Origin: Verrucomicrobiales bacterium
GTDB taxonomy: Bacteria; Verrucomicrobiota; Verrucomicrobiia; Verrucomicrobiales; DEV007
NCBI GenBank assembly: GCA_002696885.1
Contig: NZSO01000019.1
Coordinates: forward strand, 1-8,246
Direction of reading: 5' to 3'
DNA: 8,246 nt
Part shown: positions 1 through 6,089 of the stretch, piece by piece
Position numbering within the stretch: position 1 is the stretch's first letter
How the letters are laid out: each line of letters starts with the position of its first letter
Made by a program: the position numbers and the translations under genes
Notes under the pieces: generated by a model
What the model saw: only the letters and a program-made list of their open reading frames with translations
What the model was told of the DNA's origin: nothing
Databases searched by the model: none

Positions 1-2
1 GT

Positions 3-1982
3 GAGCCAGGCACTGGTAAGACAGCCATAGTAGAGGGTCTTGCAAAAAGAATTGTTTCTGGAGATGTTCCAGACTCGTTAAAAAACAAAAAATTAATTGC
101 GATGGATTTGGGAGGAATGTTAGCGGGTGCAAAATACAGAGGAGAGTTTGAAGAACGGCTCAAGGCTTTTTTAAAGGAGGTGACCGAATCGGACGGTGAA
201 GTGATTTTATTTATCGATGAATTACACACAATTGTTGGAGCTGGTGCATCGGAGGGTGCAGTCGATGCATCAAATCTTCTTAAGCCTCAACTCGCTAGAG
301 GAGAGCTTCGCACCATAGGTGCAACCACATTGGATGAATATAGAGAACATATTGAAAAAGATGCCGCTTTAGAACGAAGATTTCAGCCGGTTAGAATTGA
401 TGAACCTAGTGTGGATGACACGATTTCGATTCTGAGAGGATTAAAGGAAAAGTATGAGGTTCATCATGGTGTAAGGATCAAAGATTCAGCCATTATATCG
501 GCCGTTGAGCTTTCGGACAGGTATATTACAAACAGGTTTTTACCGGATAAGGCTGTCGATTTAGTGGATGAAGCAGCCTCCAGATTAAAAATAGAGTTGG
601 ACTCGATGCCAACAGAAATCGATGAGCTTGAAAGATCGATTAATCAATTTGAAATGGAGAGGCAGGCTCTAGACAAAGAAGGTGATGAAGAAAGCAGTAA
701 TAGGATATCTGTAATCGATAATGAGATGGCTGATCTAAAAGCAAAAGTTTCTACATTAAGATCGCAGTGGATGAATGAGAAGAAAGTTATTGATGGTGCA
801 AGTGCTCTTCAGGTGGAGATAGAGGAATTAAAGAATGAACTTGATAGGGCTCAAAGAATCGGAGATTTGTCTCGAGCAAGTGAGATTCAGTATGGGATTC
901 TTCCGGAGGCTGAAAGAAAGCTTGATGAAACATCAGATGCTTTAAATCAATTACAAAATCAAGGGCTAAAGCTACTGAAGGAAGAAATTAATGATGAAGA
1001 CATTGCTGCAGTGGTTGCTGCTTGGACAGGAATTCCCGTAAATCGGCTGCAAGAGGAGGAAAGAGATAAGTTGCTTCGAATGGAAGAAAGGCTCTCTGAG
1101 AGAGTTGTTGGACAATTGGAGTCAATTAAAGCGGTGTCAAATGCTGTTCGAAGAGGGCGAGCAGGTCTGAGCGATGAAAATAAGCCAATAGGTACATTTT
1201 TATTTTTGGGGCCCACAGGCGTTGGAAAAACTGAGCTCAGTAAAGCTCTTGCTGAATTTTTGTTTGATGATGAAAATGCTATGACGAGAATAGACATGAG
1301 TGAGTACATGGAAAAGCATAGTGTCGCTCGGCTTATAGGGGCCCCACCGGGATATGTTGGGTATGAAGAAGGAGGGCAATTAAGTGAGGTCGTTAGAAGA
1401 AAACCTTATTCAGTGATTCTATTGGATGAAGTTGAAAAAGCCCATCCTGATATTTTCAATGTTCTCCTTCAAGTGTTAGACGATGGAAGGATTACTGATG
1501 GACAGGGTAGAACAGTGGACTTTAGAAACACTGTCCTAATTATGACAAGCAATCTTGGAAGCGATGCGATTCTAAATGAACATAACCCTGAAAGAAGAGA
1601 GGAAAAAGTTAATGAGGTTTTAAGTGGATATTTCCGTCCGGAGTTTATCAATAGAATAGATGAAAAAATCATTTTCGACCGGTTAGATAAAGAAAATATC
1701 TTTGAAATAGTCAAAATACAGTTAAAGCATCTAGATAGAAGATTGAGCAAACAAGGGCTTAAAATAAATATGAGTCCTGAGGCAATTGATTTTATATCCT
1801 CTGAAGGATATGACCCTGTATATGGGGCAAGACCTCTCAAGAGAGCGATTCAGAAGCATCTCTTAGATCCATTAAGTTTGAATTTACTCAATGGTGATTA
1901 TTCAACTGGAGACATTATCGATGTATCAGTTGATTCAGGAATATTGATTTTTGAAAAAAAATCAGAAGATGCTGAGAGCTAG
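3..1982 (+). CDS. clpB: ClpB disaggregase, N-terminally truncated by window edge
   Basis: ClpB is a hexameric AAA+ ATPase of the cytoplasm that pulls proteins out of aggregates together with DnaK/DnaJ/GrpE. The reading frame is open from base 3, so the gene starts upstream of the window; 659 codons are visible. The first visible residues are the NBD1 Walker A (EPGTGKT, its leading Gly cut off). They are followed by pore loop AKYRGEFE, Walker B ILFIDE (visible residues 68-73) and the Arg-finger region ALERRF. A long charged coiled-coil middle domain lies at about residues 200-330. NBD2 has Walker A GPTGVGKT (from residue 403), pore loop GYVGYEEGG, Walker B VILLDE (471-476) and a C-terminal small domain with YGARPLKRAI. 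The long middle domain and the absence of an IGL/IGF ClpP-docking tripeptide in NBD2 favour ClpB over ClpA/ClpC. By comparison with E. coli ClpB (857 residues), roughly 200 residues are missing. The promoter, which would show heat-shock control, is outside the window. No clear terminator follows the TAG stop. Confidence 0.97.
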   Translation, partial: EPGTGKTAIVEGLAKRIVSGDVPDSLKNKKLIAMDLGGMLAGAKYRGEFEERLKAFLKEVTESDGEVILFIDELHTIVGAGASEGAVDASNLLKPQLARGELRTIGATTLDEYREHIEKDAALERRFQPVRIDEPSVDDTISILRGLKEKYEVHHGVRIKDSAIISAVELSDRYITNRFLPDKAVDLVDEAASRLKIELDSMPTEIDELERSINQFEMERQALDKEGDEESSNRISVIDNEMADLKAKVSTLRSQWMNEKKVIDGASALQVEIEELKNELDRAQRIGDLSRASEIQYGILPEAERKLDETSDALNQLQNQGLKLLKEEINDEDIAAVVAAWTGIPVNRLQEEERDKLLRMEERLSERVVGQLESIKAVSNAVRRGRAGLSDENKPIGTFLFLGPTGVGKTELSKALAEFLFDDENAMTRIDMSEYMEKHSVARLIGAPPGYVGYEEGGQLSEVVRRKPYSVILLDEVEKAHPDIFNVLLQVLDDGRITDGQGRTVDFRNTVLIMTSNLGSDAILNEHNPERREEKVNEVLSGYFRPEFINRIDEKIIFDRLDKENIFEIVKIQLKHLDRRLSKQGLKINMSPEAIDFISSEGYDPVYGARPLKRAIQKHLLDPLSLNLLNGDYSTGDIIDVSVDSGILIFEKKSEDAES

Positions 1983-2040
1983 AATCTAAAAATAAAGAGG
2001 GCTTTTTGTCTTCATTTGGCTATTTTATATTAAATTAGTT

Positions 2041-2820
2041 ATGAAAAATGAAAGGCCTTATATCATTGCAGAAAATAATTGGAAAAATATTAGCTCTGAG
2101 AGTTTTGACTTAGCAGTACTTCCATGGGGAGCAACAGAAGCTCATAATTATCACTTACCTTATGCCACTGATAATATTCAATTAGAGGCAATTGCAACCG
2201 AGTCTGCAAGGAACGCATGGACCAATGGAGTCAAGGTAGCAGTACTTCCGTGCGTCCCTTTCGGAGTCAATACAGGGCAACTCGATATACCATTTTGCAT
2301 AAATATTAACCCTTCAACTCAAACATCGATCCTTAATGATATAATTCACTCACTTGAGATCCAAGGGATAAAAAAAATTGTAATACTAAATGGTCATGGT
2401 GGTAACAACTTTCGGCAACAGCTTAGAGAGCTTCAGGCCAGATATAATTCTGTATTTTTATCAACCGTTGATTGGTTCAAAGTCGTAGACCCAAATAGTA
2501 TTTTTGAGGAACCAGGTGATCATGCTGACGAGGTTGAAACCAGTTTAATGATGCATATAGCACCTGATCTTGTTGGTGATTTGGAGTTAGCGGGGGATGG
2601 GTCAACAAACCCCTCAAAAATATCGGCGATTAGAGAAGGCTGGGCCTGGGCACAGAGAGATTGGTTAAAGGCAACTAATGATACCGGTTCTGGAAATCCA
2701 TCAAAATCTTCGGCGGAAAAAGGAAAGCGACTACTAGATGAGTTGTCTCAAAAATTGGCCTCTTTTTATGTCGAACTTGCTCAAGCTGATGTTACAGACT
2801 TGTATCAAAAAACTCAATAA
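2041..2820 (+). CDS. Creatininase-family metal-dependent amidohydrolase
   Basis: This is a complete 259-residue cytoplasmic protein with no signal peptide, close to the usual length of the creatininase family. These enzymes hydrolyse cyclic or linear amide bonds using two divalent metal ions. The conserved pattern is present: GATEAHNYHLPYATD (residues 30-44) supplies Glu33, His35 and Asp44 as metal ligands, NGHGGN (117-122) supplies His119, and HADEVETS (161-168) carries the later acidic/catalytic segment. The NGHGGN form differs from true creatininase (NGHYEN type), so creatinine itself is an unlikely substrate. Relatives act on formamidopyrimidines, inositol-derived lactones or peptide-like precursors, and sequence alone does not decide among these. 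It starts 58 bp after clpB on the same strand and may be read through from it, but clpB gives no functional hint. The ATG has no Shine-Dalgarno sequence; the preceding bases are AT-rich. The family call is firm; the substrate is unknown. Confidence 0.9.
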   Translation: MKNERPYIIAENNWKNISSESFDLAVLPWGATEAHNYHLPYATDNIQLEAIATESARNAWTNGVKVAVLPCVPFGVNTGQLDIPFCININPSTQTSILNDIIHSLEIQGIKKIVILNGHGGNNFRQQLRELQARYNSVFLSTVDWFKVVDPNSIFEEPGDHADEVETSLMMHIAPDLVGDLELAGDGSTNPSKISAIREGWAWAQRDWLKATNDTGSGNPSKSSAEKGKRLLDELSQKLASFYVELAQADVTDLYQKTQ

Positions 2821-2861
2821 TTCTGTATGTTTTCGGTTAATATTGAAAAATGAAGGCAAAA

Positions 2862-3782
2862 CTATAATTGAATTTTCTTACCGTCTTTTTTAGCAGGTGG
2901 TATTGGCTCAACCTTTTTACCAGGCTTTAAATTTGGAACCTTTAGACTGGGGTTTCCAAAATTAAATCCCTCAAAGCTTAAGCCTGAACCTTTAAATTTA
3001 TTCAATTGATTTTTGGCTCTCTCCGGGAGCTTGCCTTTTTCTTCGTCTGTATTAGCTGGACCTTCAAAAGTGATTTTTCCATTGAGATCTTTTGTTATGA
3101 CCGTGGTTTTACCATTAGCTTTTCTAATTTCTATGCTGCCTTGATCGTCACTAAACATCATTGTCTGACTAGACGAGCCGAACATTTGAGCTATGCCAGG
3201 AAAGTTATCGAACTCTTGAAGATTGAACATCCCTTGGAGGTTTTTTCTCATTTCCTCCTGCATCTTTTGAACCTGTTCTTGTAAGTTTTGATCATTTCCA
3301 AAAGGTAAGATGTCAAAGTTAATGCCTCCGAGATCTCCAAAATCAATTTGGTTGCCAAATATTTGGTTGTCATTTTCTTCAACGTTCTTTAGATGATTTG
3401 GACGTTCCTCAAAACTGACAGTTATAGTTTTTTTGGATCCCTTTTGGATAACTGCTAGTTCAGCATTTTCATCAGCACTGTAAGAGCCAATAAGGTCACT
3501 AAGGTTGGCAGGCGATTCGACTGAAGTATTGTTAATTTCAAAAATGATGTCGTGTTTTCTTAATCCTGCTTTTTCGGCAGGGCTATCAGGAACTACGAGT
3601 TTTATTGCTGCGCCAACACCTTCCGGAAGATCAAGTTGGGAAGAGATAATGGGATCAACTTTAGAGGTTACTATTCCAAGCCATGCAGGCTTTTTTTTCT
3701 CCTCTCCTAAACAAGGTGTGAAGCTTAACGCAACACATGACAATAATATTGAGGCTTTCGCATTAATTTTTGATAACTTCAT
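2862..3782 (-). CDS. Secreted PDZ-domain protein without a protease domain
   Basis: This 306-residue protein has a Sec signal peptide (basic start MKLSKINAK, hydrophobic core to about residue 22, likely cleavage after CLG near residue 26), so it should act in the periplasm. One PDZ domain spans about residues 33-127. Its peptide-binding loop is AWLGI, and it contains the HtrA/RseP-like run VVPDSPAEKAGLRKHDII and the strand ELAVIQKGSKKTITVSF. There is no trypsin-like or metalloprotease domain. The rest has a Q/E/K-rich amphipathic stretch (about 165-190) and a block with IEIRKANGKTTVITKDLNGK followed by FEGPANTDEE, which I associate with verrucomicrobial PDZ proteins. The tail is rich in Pro and Lys. 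The Cys in FTPC is not in a good lipobox, so a lipoprotein is unlikely. It is the last gene of the sigma/anti-sigma operon, 23-26 bp after the membrane protein gene, and no Shine-Dalgarno precedes the ATG. It may be a periplasmic adaptor or ligand sensor; that role is inferred. Confidence 0.88.
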   Translation of the reverse strand: MKLSKINAKASILLSCVALSFTPCLGEEKKKPAWLGIVTSKVDPIISSQLDLPEGVGAAIKLVVPDSPAEKAGLRKHDIIFEINNTSVESPANLSDLIGSYSADENAELAVIQKGSKKTITVSFEERPNHLKNVEENDNQIFGNQIDFGDLGGINFDILPFGNDQNLQEQVQKMQEEMRKNLQGMFNLQEFDNFPGIAQMFGSSSQTMMFSDDQGSIEIRKANGKTTVITKDLNGKITFEGPANTDEEKGKLPERAKNQLNKFKGSGLSFEGFNFGNPSLKVPNLKPGKKVEPIPPAKKDGKKIQL

Positions 3783-3808
3783 GATATTAGCGGTAGGTAT
3801 GATTTCAA

Positions 3809-4306
3809 TTAGTCTGTTTTAATTGGCACGTAATAAAGTCTTTGGCTTGGAACTTTCATCTCGATAATGGTCCCATCGTCTTTGTTTTTCCAGATGAATG
3901 AATCTGAAAATTGGTAACGCAATCCTTGATAAGGGATTTTGTCTTGGGAGAGAATGATTTGATCTTCTGCTAATCCTTCAAAGATATTTTCGGCTCGGAC
4001 TGGAATGAACTGATTATTATCTTTTTTGGGAGAAGGGTTCGTTGCTGTAGAGGTGGTGCTTTTTGAACTGTTATTGGAGTCATTAAGGAATGCGAAAAAA
4101 CTCCCGATAAATGCAATTATGATTGCAGCAACAGTTGCAATTTTTTGAATAAATGGGAATGGGATGATCTTATTTTCTGAAGGAGCAAGATCATCATCGG
4201 AATTTTTAGAAAATATAGAATTAATTTTATGATTGAAGCTTTCGTCCAAGCCTGAGGGTTTGTACTTCGTCAATAAGTCTTCTAAGTCTTTATTTTTGTT
4301 TTCCAT
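3809..4306 (-). CDS. Putative single-pass anti-sigma factor
   Basis: This is a small membrane protein of 165 residues if it starts at the ATG at 4306; a GTG directly before it at 4309 would add one residue. The N-terminal half (about residues 1-52) is charged and should be cytoplasmic. One hydrophobic segment at about 56-74 (core IATVAAIIIAFIGSFFAFL) is the membrane span. A Ser/Asn/Thr-rich linker and a domain of about 70 residues (PVRAENIFEGLAEDQII through QRLYYVPIKTD) should be periplasmic. There is no HxxxCxxC zinc motif and no cysteine, so it is not a ZAS-type anti-sigma. I recognise no named family by sequence. The call rests on its position: the gene lies 26 bp after the ECF sigma gene and before the PDZ gene, with the one-span topology typical of RseA-like regulators. 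It could instead be a structural or accessory membrane protein of the same operon. Confidence 0.72.
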   Translation of the reverse strand: MENKNKDLEDLLTKYKPSGLDESFNHKINSIFSKNSDDDLAPSENKIIPFPFIQKIATVAAIIIAFIGSFFAFLNDSNNSSKSTTSTATNPSPKKDNNQFIPVRAENIFEGLAEDQIILSQDKIPYQGLRYQFSDSFIWKNKDDGTIIEMKVPSQRLYYVPIKTD

Positions 4307-4332
4307 CACTCGGATATCTTTAATAGCGTTCC

Positions 4333-4869
4333 TTAATAAATATTTGGTTTAAGAATTTTCCTTAGTGCGTCTAGTCCGTATCTGTATCGAGAAGCGGCTG
4401 TATTAGAGGGTATGTCTAAAGCTTCAGCGATTTCCAAAAATGTTAATTCTCCCCATATTTTTAGAGTTATCACTTCTCTATATTTGCTTGAAATTCTTTT
4501 CAGCGCATTTTCGATATCTTGGGCCCTTTCTTTCTCTATTAGATTATCTGCTTCAAACCAGGCAGCGACCTCATCATTATTGTAGGCTATTTGATCAGAT
4601 TTTTGTTCTCTTTTTATTCTCCTCCCTGTTTTTCGCGCAAAGTCAATAGCTGTATTTCTTACAGCGGTGAAGGCTAGAGGCAATGGAGGTGGGTCAAATG
4701 TACCATCTTCTTTGGATGAGTATGATTTCCAGAGTCTGTAAATAGCTTCCTGAAGAACATCTTTAGCGTCCTGTTCACTATTAGTTTTTCCCCTAGCAAA
4801 AAGCAGTAGTCGGGTTCCATTTTCTTGGAACCAATCTCTCCATTTATCTGATAGATCATTATCTGGCAC
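4333..4869 (-). CDS. ECF-type RNA polymerase sigma-70 factor
   Basis: This 178-residue protein has the two-domain layout of extracytoplasmic-function sigma factors, which direct RNA polymerase to stress or envelope promoters. Sigma region 2 covers about residues 10-85: the helix DAKDVLQEAIYRLWKSY (34-50) and AFTAVRNTAIDFARKTGRR (66-84) are the core-binding and -10-contacting parts. An acidic linker (about 95-117) follows. Region 4 (about 118-173) has the helix-turn-helix LTFLEIAEALDIPSNTAASR that would read the -35 element. The start is a GTG at 4869. No ATG fits region 2, and no Shine-Dalgarno is visible; a short inverted repeat ends 8 bp upstream. It is the first gene of a three-gene operon with a membrane protein and a PDZ protein, and is divergent from the nucleotidyltransferase gene. 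No GGAAC-type ECF promoter was found upstream, so autoregulation cannot be shown. ECF subgroup and regulon are unknown. Confidence 0.93.
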   Translation of the reverse strand: MPDNDLSDKWRDWFQENGTRLLLFARGKTNSEQDAKDVLQEAIYRLWKSYSSKEDGTFDPPPLPLAFTAVRNTAIDFARKTGRRIKREQKSDQIAYNNDEVAAWFEADNLIEKERAQDIENALKRISSKYREVITLKIWGELTFLEIAEALDIPSNTAASRYRYGLDALRKILKPNIY

Positions 4870-4996
4870 TGTAGGGTATTCGAGAATCTCTAATGATATA
4901 GCGTCATAAGTAAAATTTTTCGCCAGTTTTTCTTTTCTTTTACTTATTTAAAATTTTATATATCTTAAATTTTTTTAAAGCTGACCCCTAAACAAT
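4870..4996. other. Divergent AT-rich intergenic region (sigma operon / nucleotidyltransferase)
   Basis: This 127-bp region must contain both the minus-strand promoter of the sigma operon and the plus-strand promoter of the nucleotidyltransferase. It is very AT-rich with runs of T and A. I found no convincing sigma-70 pair and no ECF-type GGAAC...CGTC pair on either strand. The inverted repeat at 4878-4894 is its only structured element. Confidence 0.5.
4878..4894. repeat. 17-bp imperfect inverted repeat just before the sigma GTG start
   Basis: The bases ATTCGAGAATCTCTAAT form a near-perfect inverted repeat centred on 4886, with seven of eight arm pairs matching. It ends 8 bp upstream of the sigma-factor GTG (4869) on the minus strand, so it lies in the 5' untranslated region or leader, where a ribosome-binding site would be. 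It could be an operator or a small hairpin covering the start region; nothing here proves either, and short near-palindromes arise by chance in AT-rich DNA. Confidence 0.4.
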
Positions 4997-5902
4997 ATGA
5001 ATTCTGTGACTTTATTAGTTCTTGCCGCTGGAATGGGAAGTAGGTACGGAGGACTCAAACAGCTTGATTCTGTGGGGCCCAACGGGGAGACTGTTATTGA
5101 TTATTCTGTTTTTGATGCCATTCGTGCTGGATTTAATAAGGTGGTTTTTATTATCAGGGAGGATTTTAAAGAAGAGTTTAAATTGTCTATCGGGGAGAAA
5201 TTCCAAGACCGTATTGAGGTCGAATACGCTTTTCAAAAATTAGATGAGTTGCCTCCAGGATATACAATCCCCAATGATAGGACAAAGCCATGGGGGACAG
5301 GCCATGCGATTCTTTCAGCGATGCAGACTGTTCGAGATCCTTTTGCTGTTATCAATGCTGATGATTTTTATGGTCAATTAGCTTACCAAAAAATATACAA
5401 TTATTTATCTGAAACCCCCGTCGATGCCTTGCCTGCAAATTATTGCATGGTTGGATATCCCCTTAAAAATACCCTTTCCGAGCATGGTTCAGTGTCTCGA
5501 GGCATATGCTCAGTATCAGAAGATGATAAACTTAATTCTGTTAGAGAACTGACACATATTGTAAAAAAACATTCTGAGATATTTAATGAGGTTAATGGAG
5601 AAAAAGAATCTCTCACAGGGGATGAAGTTGTTTCAATGAATATGTGGGGGTTTAGCCCCCAAGTGTTCATACAATTAGAAAGGCTCTTTTCAGAATTTCT
5701 TAAACAAAATCTCAATGTCTTGTCATCAGAATTTTATATTCCTTTTGCTGTTGATAATTTAATTCAGTCTGGCACAGCCACAGTTGAAGTTTTAGAAACA
5801 ACCGAAAAGTGGTTTGGGGTAACTTACCAGGAGGACAAGGTGCAGGTTCAGAAGGCAATTCTTTCACTGATTCAACATGGAGATTATCCCTCTTCAATAT
5901 AA
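4997..5902 (+). CDS. Nucleotidyltransferase, NDP-sugar pyrophosphorylase-like
   Basis: This is a complete 301-residue cytoplasmic protein of the NTP_transferase (GT-A-like) family, which couples a nucleoside triphosphate to a sugar phosphate and releases pyrophosphate. The N-terminal nucleotide-binding signature is LVLAAGMGSRYGGLKQ (residues 7-22), with the Gly-rich loop and a Lys for phosphate binding. WGTGHA (99-104) and INADDFYG (119-126) form the base- and Mg-binding parts, with Asp122/Asp123 as likely metal ligands. MNMWGFSPQVF (about 214-224) is a further family-like segment. No left-handed beta-helix acyltransferase domain follows, so it is not GlmU-like. The substrate (glucose-1-phosphate, mannose-1-phosphate or another) cannot be told; no sugar-pathway genes are adjacent. 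It is transcribed divergently from the sigma operon, so the two could share a control region. No Shine-Dalgarno is visible upstream of the ATG. Family call firm; sugar specificity open. Confidence 0.9.
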   Translation: MNSVTLLVLAAGMGSRYGGLKQLDSVGPNGETVIDYSVFDAIRAGFNKVVFIIREDFKEEFKLSIGEKFQDRIEVEYAFQKLDELPPGYTIPNDRTKPWGTGHAILSAMQTVRDPFAVINADDFYGQLAYQKIYNYLSETPVDALPANYCMVGYPLKNTLSEHGSVSRGICSVSEDDKLNSVRELTHIVKKHSEIFNEVNGEKESLTGDEVVSMNMWGFSPQVFIQLERLFSEFLKQNLNVLSSEFYIPFAVDNLIQSGTATVEVLETTEKWFGVTYQEDKVQVQKAILSLIQHGDYPSSI

Positions 5903-5966
5903 GAAATCTCTCAGCGTTCGGTGATTAATTAATTATTGATTAATTGATTGTTTAGAAGCATTAAAT

Positions 5967-5995
5967 GATAAAATTATAAATATTATAATTTTGTC
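5967..5995. repeat. AT-only inverted repeat, possible hairpin
   Basis: Left arm AAAATTATAA (5970-5979) and right arm TTATAATTTT (5983-5992) are perfect complements around a 3-base loop. Two further outer pairs and one wobble extend the stem to about 13 pairs (5967-5995). A stem of only A-U pairs is weak as an intrinsic terminator, but it sits in the 168-bp gap between the nucleotidyltransferase stop and the giant gene and may mark its 5' side. Confidence 0.35.
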
Positions 5996-6021
5996 TTGAT
6001 TAAGATTATAAAAACCATAAT

Positions 6022-6089
6022 AAGTATACAAACCACAAGTTGCGAGGAGGATTTTAAACCAAGCGACAAGATGCGAAAAGTATACAAAC
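6022..6089 (+). repeat. Short direct repeats around the giant gene start
   Basis: Two different repeats are nested here. AAGTATACAAAC occurs at 6022-6033 and exactly again at 6078-6089, 56 bp later; both copies contain the palindrome GTATAC. ACAAGTTGCGA (6035-6045) recurs as ACAAGATGCGA (6066-6076), 31 bp later, with one mismatch. The start codon ATG lies inside the second copy; the first has TTG at that place. Offsets of 31 and 56 are not multiples of 3, so the repeats are not a coding tandem. They may be a local duplication of the start region or a recurring upstream motif. Confidence 0.55.
6046..6050 (+). promoter_or_regulatory. GGAGG Shine-Dalgarno-like motif, 20 bp before ATG
   Basis: GGAGG is the only strong Shine-Dalgarno-like sequence before a start codon in the window. 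It ends 20 bp before the giant gene's ATG (6071), much farther than the usual 5-9 bp. A downstream in-frame start at an optimal distance is absent. It may not act as the ribosome site of that ATG, or it may sit within the repeat motif. Confidence 0.35.

Larger units (their letters stand above)
5903..6070. other. AT-rich intergenic region before the giant gene
   Basis: This 168-bp stretch has no supported gene. It begins with repeated GATTAATT-type words (5921-5950), then the AT-only inverted repeat, then the direct-repeat cluster overlapping the next start codon. A promoter for the giant gene must lie here or upstream, but no -35/-10 pair at proper spacing stands out: TTGTCT (5991) with CATAAT (6016) has a 19-bp spacer and is only a weak candidate. 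Confidence 0.5.

Noticed and set aside
959..1309. Minus-strand open frame inside clpB
   Set aside because: It is antisense to conserved NBD2 coding sequence and its Ser/Leu-rich translation shows no family features; shadow of clpB. The same applies to the antisense frame at 1469-1840.
1983..2040. Possible terminator after clpB (GAGGGCTTTTTG)
   Set aside because: The T run has no proper GC-rich stem before it; only a four-pair stem can be drawn.
2821..2861. Possible bidirectional terminator between convergent genes
   Set aside because: Only a weak stem (TTTTC/GAAAA with wobbles) is possible, with no flanking T run on either strand.
3505..3822. Plus-strand open frame across the PDZ gene start
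   Set aside because: It overlaps the signal peptide and PDZ coding sequence in antisense, with no conserved motif; shadow frame. The plus-strand frame at 3006-3284 is rejected likewise.
5646..5660. GGGGG-TTTAG-CCCCC hairpin resembling a terminator
   Set aside because: It lies inside the nucleotidyltransferase coding sequence, encodes the family-like MWGFSP segment and is not followed by a T run.
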